From assembly GCA_900754605.1 (NCBI GenBank), contig CAAEDK010000138.1:1-16427 (forward strand): a stretch of 16,427 nucleotides of DNA. Reading direction: 5' to 3'. This document shows positions 13,072 to 16,427 of the stretch, in pieces. This stretch comes from an uncultured Oscillospiraceae bacterium. GTDB lineage: Bacteria > Bacillota_A > Clostridia > Oscillospirales > Oscillospiraceae. A program made the translations under genes and the position numbers. The notes under the pieces are model-generated. The model was given only the letters and a program-made list of their open reading frames with translations, ran no database searches and was not told the origin of the DNA. Every line of letters begins with the position of its first letter. The stretch's first letter is position 1.

Positions 13072-13774
13072 GTTTGATGCACCGGACGGCGGCATGTACG
13101 CACCTCCCACCTCAGTTGACCAAGTGATCGTGGTCGGTGGAGGGGTGACTGAGAGCAGCAATATTGACCGCAGCAAGAACACTGCTATCATCGCGCCGCC
13201 TTTTGGCAGCCCGGAATCCTACCAGCCCGGAGCTGGTACGGTTCTGATCCCACAGGCATCCACGGCAACAGGGAACACGGGTGGCAGTGATACAGTCTAC
13301 CTTCCCCCTGCATCTTATGTGGATGGTACTCCCACAGAGGACACGAGCCTGAGCAGCACCAAATTTACGCTTCCTGATGGGCTCTACTATACAGATGGGA
13401 GCATTGGTCGGCTAAAAATCCCTGTTTTGGGGTTGTCCGTCAAAGTTTATGAGAATGAGAGTCTTGAGAACCTCGCCAAAGGGGCCGGCCACTTTAAGTC
13501 TACTTCCTGCTGGGATGGAAATGTGGGGCTTGCTGGTCATAATCGCGGTGTGGCAAACCATTTCGGAAAGATCCATACTTTGGAGAACGGTGACAAAATC
13601 ACCTATACCACCAAACTGGGCACCAGGACCTACGAGGTATTTTTTGTGGGGCAGATCGAGGAAACAGACTTTTCAAGACTCGGTCGGACAAGCGAAAATA
13701 TGATCACACTGATTACTTGCGTTCGGAATGTGCCGGAGATGCGCTGGTGTGTCCAGGCCCGGGAAATCACCTGA
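12989..13774 (+). CDS. Sortase family transpeptidase
   Basis: 261 residues. A signal peptide (MKNWVRTMALLLGITAMMMTPALA) and a low-complexity linker rich in Gly, Ser, Thr and Pro (about 25-125) lead to the sortase domain (about 127-258). All catalytic residues are present: His184 in GLAGHNRG, Cys244 in LITCVRN and Arg252 in MRWCVQ. Sortases cut a sorting signal and join surface proteins to peptidoglycan or to each other. The nearby CnaB-type protein (15147 onward) is the obvious substrate, but its C-terminus is outside the window. The start ATG 12989 has GGAAGGAG ten bases upstream and lies inside the previous gene, so the signal peptide is encoded in an 83-base dual-frame overlap. The domain is most like class D/B-type sortases; the class is not settled. 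Confidence 0.88.
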   Translation: MKNWVRTMALLLGITAMMMTPALAADYEFDAPDGGMYAPPTSVDQVIVVGGGVTESSNIDRSKNTAIIAPPFGSPESYQPGAGTVLIPQASTATGNTGGSDTVYLPPASYVDGTPTEDTSLSSTKFTLPDGLYYTDGSIGRLKIPVLGLSVKVYENESLENLAKGAGHFKSTSCWDGNVGLAGHNRGVANHFGKIHTLENGDKITYTTKLGTRTYEVFFVGQIEETDFSRLGRTSENMITLITCVRNVPEMRWCVQAREIT

Positions 13775-13788
13775 CTACCAAACTTTTG

Positions 13789-13817
13789 TTGTAAAATTCC
13801 TCTCTGTCCGGTAGAAT
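13789..13817 (+). promoter_or_regulatory. Promoter of the SLH-domain protein gene
   Basis: TTGTAA (13789-13794), a 17-base spacer, TAGAAT (13812-13817). It starts 14 bases after the sortase stop and gives a leader of about 27 bases carrying AGAGGAGG (13835-13842). Confidence 0.6.
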
Positions 13818-13850
13818 ATAAGCAAAGATACATGAGAGGAGGCAGTCAGT

Positions 13851-14996
13851 ATGAAAAAACTATGTTTGGTGGCTCTAAGCATCACCTTGGCCGTGGTACT
13901 CGCCTGTCCGGCCCTGGCAACGTCCTCAGAAGAGGAAATTGCAGCGGAATATCTGAAAGAACAGGGGATTCTGGAAGGAGACCAAAACGGAGACATGAAC
14001 CTCGCGTCCGGTCTGACCCGGGCGCAGTTGGCCGCAGTTCTGACGCGACTAAATGGGAATCAGGAACATGTGCAGGCGGAACAGGAATTTTACATCAGCC
14101 AGTGCAAGTTCCCGGATGTCCCGGCATGGGCCAGACTCTATGTAGGCTATTGCTATTTCAACAGCCTGATGGTCGGCTACGATACTGGGGCCTTTGGCGC
14201 TGATGACGGCGTGACCCCTGCTGCGGCTTGTACGGTTGTTCTACGGTACATGGATCTTCCAGATATTCAATGGGATTACAACACCGCCTGCCAGACGGCT
14301 CTTGACCAAGGGCTGACCACAGCGGAGGCTGTGGCTAAAACTGAGATTACCCGCGGCGATTTGGCAATCATGCTCTATCGGGCGCTGGGCAATACCGATT
14401 TTGAAGGTAGTACCGTTACGGAAGAACCGGAGGGAACAATCAGCAGGAACACAGATGGCTCCATCAATTTGCCAGCAGACGGCTCTCAATATGTGCCTCA
14501 GGAAGGCGATGTGATCCGCTGCGACGATGGTACCAATTACACCATCACCGATGTAAGCCGGTGGGACAAAAATATGTTTGCTTCCGGACCAGTGGGCGAG
14601 TTGCCTGAGCCGACCTGTGATTGGTCTTTGATGCCCCAGGTTGAGTTACCGGCACCAGAGGCCCGGCATTATTCCATCAATGATCATGAGTACCTTTTCG
14701 TGCGAAATCTCTATGAGACCCGACGAATGCTTTACACGCTTTATAACGCCATTGGGGATAATCCAGAGACATGGCAGAACGGTGCGCCCGTGTCCCACCC
14801 AAGTGGGGCCCCAAAGGTACAAATCTATCTGAGTATTGACGATGGACTGAACCCGCGAGTGTTCTGGCCATGGCGCGCAAATCAAATCATTGACCTGTTC
14901 AACTCCTGTCCGCCGGGAACATACCGCATGGAGGCGTGGGATGTCTACAAGGACGGCATCTTCCAGCGGACGGAGTACAACATCCATGTAAGATAG
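13851..14996 (+). CDS. SLH-domain (S-layer homology) secreted protein
   Basis: 381 residues. The signal peptide ends near residue 24 (CPALA-TSSEE). Three S-layer-homology-like repeats follow at about 28-70 (YLKEQGILEGDQNG...LTRAQLAAVLTRL), 86-135 (FPDVPAWARLYVGYCYFNSLMVGYDTGAFGADDGVTPAAACTVVLRYM) and 141-180 (ITRGDLAIMLYRAL). SLH repeats hold proteins non-covalently to cell-wall polymers. The C-terminal half (about 190-381) is a Thr/Pro linker and an unrecognised domain that ends in beta strands (TYRMEAWDVYKDGIFQRTEYNIHV). It has its own promoter (13789-13817), a ribosome site eight bases before ATG and a double-hairpin terminator, so it is an independent unit inside the ICE surface cluster. 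A role in mating contact is inferred from context. Confidence 0.82.
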   Translation: MKKLCLVALSITLAVVLACPALATSSEEEIAAEYLKEQGILEGDQNGDMNLASGLTRAQLAAVLTRLNGNQEHVQAEQEFYISQCKFPDVPAWARLYVGYCYFNSLMVGYDTGAFGADDGVTPAAACTVVLRYMDLPDIQWDYNTACQTALDQGLTTAEAVAKTEITRGDLAIMLYRALGNTDFEGSTVTEEPEGTISRNTDGSINLPADGSQYVPQEGDVIRCDDGTNYTITDVSRWDKNMFASGPVGELPEPTCDWSLMPQVELPAPEARHYSINDHEYLFVRNLYETRRMLYTLYNAIGDNPETWQNGAPVSHPSGAPKVQIYLSIDDGLNPRVFWPWRANQIIDLFNSCPPGTYRMEAWDVYKDGIFQRTEYNIHVR

Positions 14997-14997
14997 G

Positions 14998-15053
14998 CCG
15001 CTGTAACCAAGATTACAGCGGACAAGCGGTATACGTGAGTATACCGCTTTTTT
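14998..15053 (+). terminator. Tandem-hairpin terminator after the SLH gene
   Basis: Two perfect hairpins in a row: CCGCTGTAA-CCAAGA-TTACAGCGG (14998-15021) and AAGCGGTATAC-GTGA-GTATACCGCTT (15024-15049). TTTTTT (15048-15053) follows the second. The first starts one base after the stop codon. Confidence 0.9.
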
Positions 15054-15081
15054 AATTTCCAAAATAAATCAAAGAAGAATG

Positions 15082-15123
15082 CCGTGAACCCGAATGCCAT
15101 TGAGCCGGGGGCGCGGTTTTTTT
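15082..15123 (+). terminator. Terminator-like hairpin directly before the adhesin-like gene
   Basis: CCGTG pairs with CGCGG (15082-15086 and 15112-15116), then an AA/GG internal loop, then CCCG with CGGG (15089-15092 and 15106-15109). TTTTTTT (15117-15123) follows. The next ribosome site is at 15136-15140, so no promoter fits between. It follows an already sufficient terminator at 14998-15053, which suggests a regulatory (attenuator) role. Confidence 0.55.
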
Positions 15124-15146
15124 CTGCCCATTTTTGGAGGAACAAC

Positions 15147-16427
15147 ATGAAAAAACGATTTCTAAGTATTCTGTTGGCCATGGTCATGGCTTTTTCAATT
15201 TTGCCGACGGCATCGCTGGCGGCGGGTTCGGTTGAGGAAGCCCTCGGAGAGATCGATATCTATAACGGCGGGCAGGAACTTTCCTACCTGATGATCAATG
15301 GCCGCGTCCGAACCCTGATCTATACCTACTATAACTACGTCAACGCCAAAGGAGAAATTAAAGAGATTCCGGCCTACTGCGTCAATCCCAATACTACCGG
15401 TGTGCCGCAAACGGTTGACGTTGGGGAGAGCATCGAATACTTGGCTGAGGAGAAAACGTCGGATCCGAAAGTGCTTGGCATTGTGGCCAATGGATATCCG
15501 ACTCGTTCGCTGGAAGAACTGGGCCTTGAGAATAAATACCAAGGCTATTACGCGACTAAAATGGCGTTGTGGTGTTATCTCCTCAGTAATTGGGACATCA
15601 ACAACCTCAAGGTCAATTCGGCGCTCAGTGGCGTGGAACTGCAGCGCGCACAGAAGATGCTCGCTGCGGCAAAGGACATCTATGCCCGCGGCACAGCATG
15701 GAATGAAGTCCTGTCCCCTGAAGTGACCTGTACGCCGGATCGGGATACTGCCTACGAGGTCACTATCGACGGCAAGCAGTACAAACAGCAGGTTTTTACA
15801 TTCTGGTCAAAAACCTGGGTGTGTGATTATGCAGTTGAGGTTTCCTTTACTGACCCCGGTTCTGTTCCCCGGGGCACCCGTATCGTGGATATGAACAACC
15901 GGGACATCACCACAATTACCACTGAGGGTACTGGTGATGGCTATGCGGGCAAATTCAAGGTCCTGTATCCGCTAGAGAGCGTTGAAGGAGAAACCGGCAG
16001 CGTCCAACTCTCTTTCCGTACAGATGTCTATAAATACGCCGTATTTTATGCAATTTGCCAAGAGAAGGATGAATACGGTGAACTCCAAAATTATGTAGTC
16101 GATACGGACCCGACCACGGAAATGGACCTCTCCACTTTCAGCAACTACGCCGACCAGCCGGTAGAGGAATACGATACCGGGTTGCGGATCATCAAGTATG
16201 AAACGGGGACGGAAATCCCGATTAGTGGTGCTCGTTTCGAAGTCGTTGGTCCTGACGGCGATTCCGTCGGTACTTTTGTGACCAATGGGGACGGCCGCAT
16301 CGAGATCCCCCTTAGCAAAAGCGGGAATTATACCGTAATTGAACGGGAAGCTCCACAGCATTATATGATCAGCGAGGAGCCTGCCCAGAATGTCACCGTC
16401 GTCTACGATGAAGTAGCCGAGGTGACA
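15147..16427 (+). CDS. Thioester-domain-like/CnaB surface protein (3' end outside window)
   Basis: The frame runs open from ATG 15147 (GGAGG six bases upstream) to the window edge: 427 residues, C-terminus missing. A signal peptide ends at about residue 26 (TASLAA-GS). Residues about 35-335 resemble the Cys-Gln thioester-domain fold of Gram-positive adhesins. Cys78 lies in AYCVNP, and the counterpart of the TQxAIW motif reads TKMALW (137-142), so the Gln that would form the thioester is Lys138 here. Residues 345-427 are a CnaB/SpaA-type domain (LRIIKYETG...GARFEVVGPDG...GNYTVIEREAPQHY) with Lys350 and Glu399 in the positions of isopeptide-forming and catalytic residues. Further CnaB repeats and a sortase signal would be expected beyond the edge. 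With the upstream sortase it probably forms a surface adhesin for mating or host contact. Confidence 0.82.
   Translation, partial: MKKRFLSILLAMVMAFSILPTASLAAGSVEEALGEIDIYNGGQELSYLMINGRVRTLIYTYYNYVNAKGEIKEIPAYCVNPNTTGVPQTVDVGESIEYLAEEKTSDPKVLGIVANGYPTRSLEELGLENKYQGYYATKMALWCYLLSNWDINNLKVNSALSGVELQRAQKMLAAAKDIYARGTAWNEVLSPEVTCTPDRDTAYEVTIDGKQYKQQVFTFWSKTWVCDYAVEVSFTDPGSVPRGTRIVDMNNRDITTITTEGTGDGYAGKFKVLYPLESVEGETGSVQLSFRTDVYKYAVFYAICQEKDEYGELQNYVVDTDPTTEMDLSTFSNYADQPVEEYDTGLRIIKYETGTEIPISGARFEVVGPDGDSVGTFVTNGDGRIEIPLSKSGNYTVIEREAPQHYMISEEPAQNVTVVYDEVAEVT

Larger units (their letters stand above)
8965..16427. mobile_element. Left part of an integrative/conjugative element (open on the right)
   Basis: After lysS the content changes from housekeeping genes to mobile-element genes: a terminal repeat cluster, a zinc-ribbon miniprotein, a conserved ICE-type protein, an ArpU-like regulator, a VirB2/TrbC-like pilin, and a set of secreted, sortase and adhesin-like proteins. 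This gene order is familiar from gut Clostridia ICEs (from memory, not a search). The left border is placed approximately, between the lysS terminator and the repeats at 8983. No integrase, relaxase, VirB4 or VirD4 gene is visible, so these would have to lie beyond the right edge, or the element is incomplete. Confidence 0.6.

Noticed and set aside
1..16427. tRNA or rRNA genes
   Set aside because: No cloverleaf-like sequence or rRNA signature was noticed on either strand by eye; a tRNAscan run would be needed to exclude them formally.

Overview
The window looks like a chromosomal segment of a gut-type Clostridia (Bacillota), probably Oscillospiraceae (the Flavonifractor/Oscillibacter/Lawsonibacter part of the tree). 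The clues are strong AGGAGG-type ribosome binding sites, textbook sigma-A promoters, a PucR/CdaR-type regulator, an ftsEX operon with an M23 hydrolase, the greA-lysS pair, and an integrated conjugative-type element of the kind common in gut Firmicutes. The taxon is inferred from gene content and codon style; no search was run.

Positions 1-8964 are housekeeping chromosome. In order they hold: a DUF4830-like secreted protein on the minus strand (36-572); an RsuA-type pseudouridine synthase (753-1469) from its own promoter; a CdaR/PucR-like regulator (1693-2784) with a long leader and a strong terminator; and an envelope operon of ftsE (3036), ftsX (3709), a 32-residue membrane peptide (4618-4716) and a secreted coiled-coil M23 endopeptidase (4727-5962). 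FtsEX is known to gate such hydrolases, so these four genes probably form one cell-wall-cutting machine. An unrecognised gene (6076-6756) follows. Then come greA (6885) and lysS (7427), read from a perfect-consensus promoter that overlaps the preceding stop codon.

From about 8965 to the right edge the content is that of an integrative/conjugative element (ICE), open on the right. A cluster of TTTTACCCCC repeats just after lysS marks the probable edge. Then come a minus-strand zinc-ribbon gene (9168-9326), a conserved ICE-type protein (9409-10500), an ArpU/sigma-region-4-like regulator (10469-11095), a VirB2/TrbC-like pilin (11287-11676), a secreted membrane-anchored protein (12100-13071), a sortase (12989-13774), an SLH-domain protein (13851-14996) and the first 427 residues of a thioester-fold/CnaB surface protein (15147 to the edge). 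Together they read as a mating-pore subunit plus a cell-surface and sortase module. No integrase, relaxase or VirB4/VirD4 gene lies in the window.

The most striking item is a 372-bp non-autonomous transposon at 11674-12045 that splits the ICE operon. It has Tn7/Tn5053-like ends (TGWTMAGTGACAAAA), five approximately 20-bp internal end repeats, a perfect 5-bp target duplication (CCAAA), its own terminator and a relic of a TnsC/TniB ATPase. It landed in the last codon of the virB2-like gene and supplies that gene's present stop codon. A second recurring pattern is that three ICE genes (9409, 11287, 15147) each sit directly behind a terminator-like hairpin, with no room for a promoter in between.
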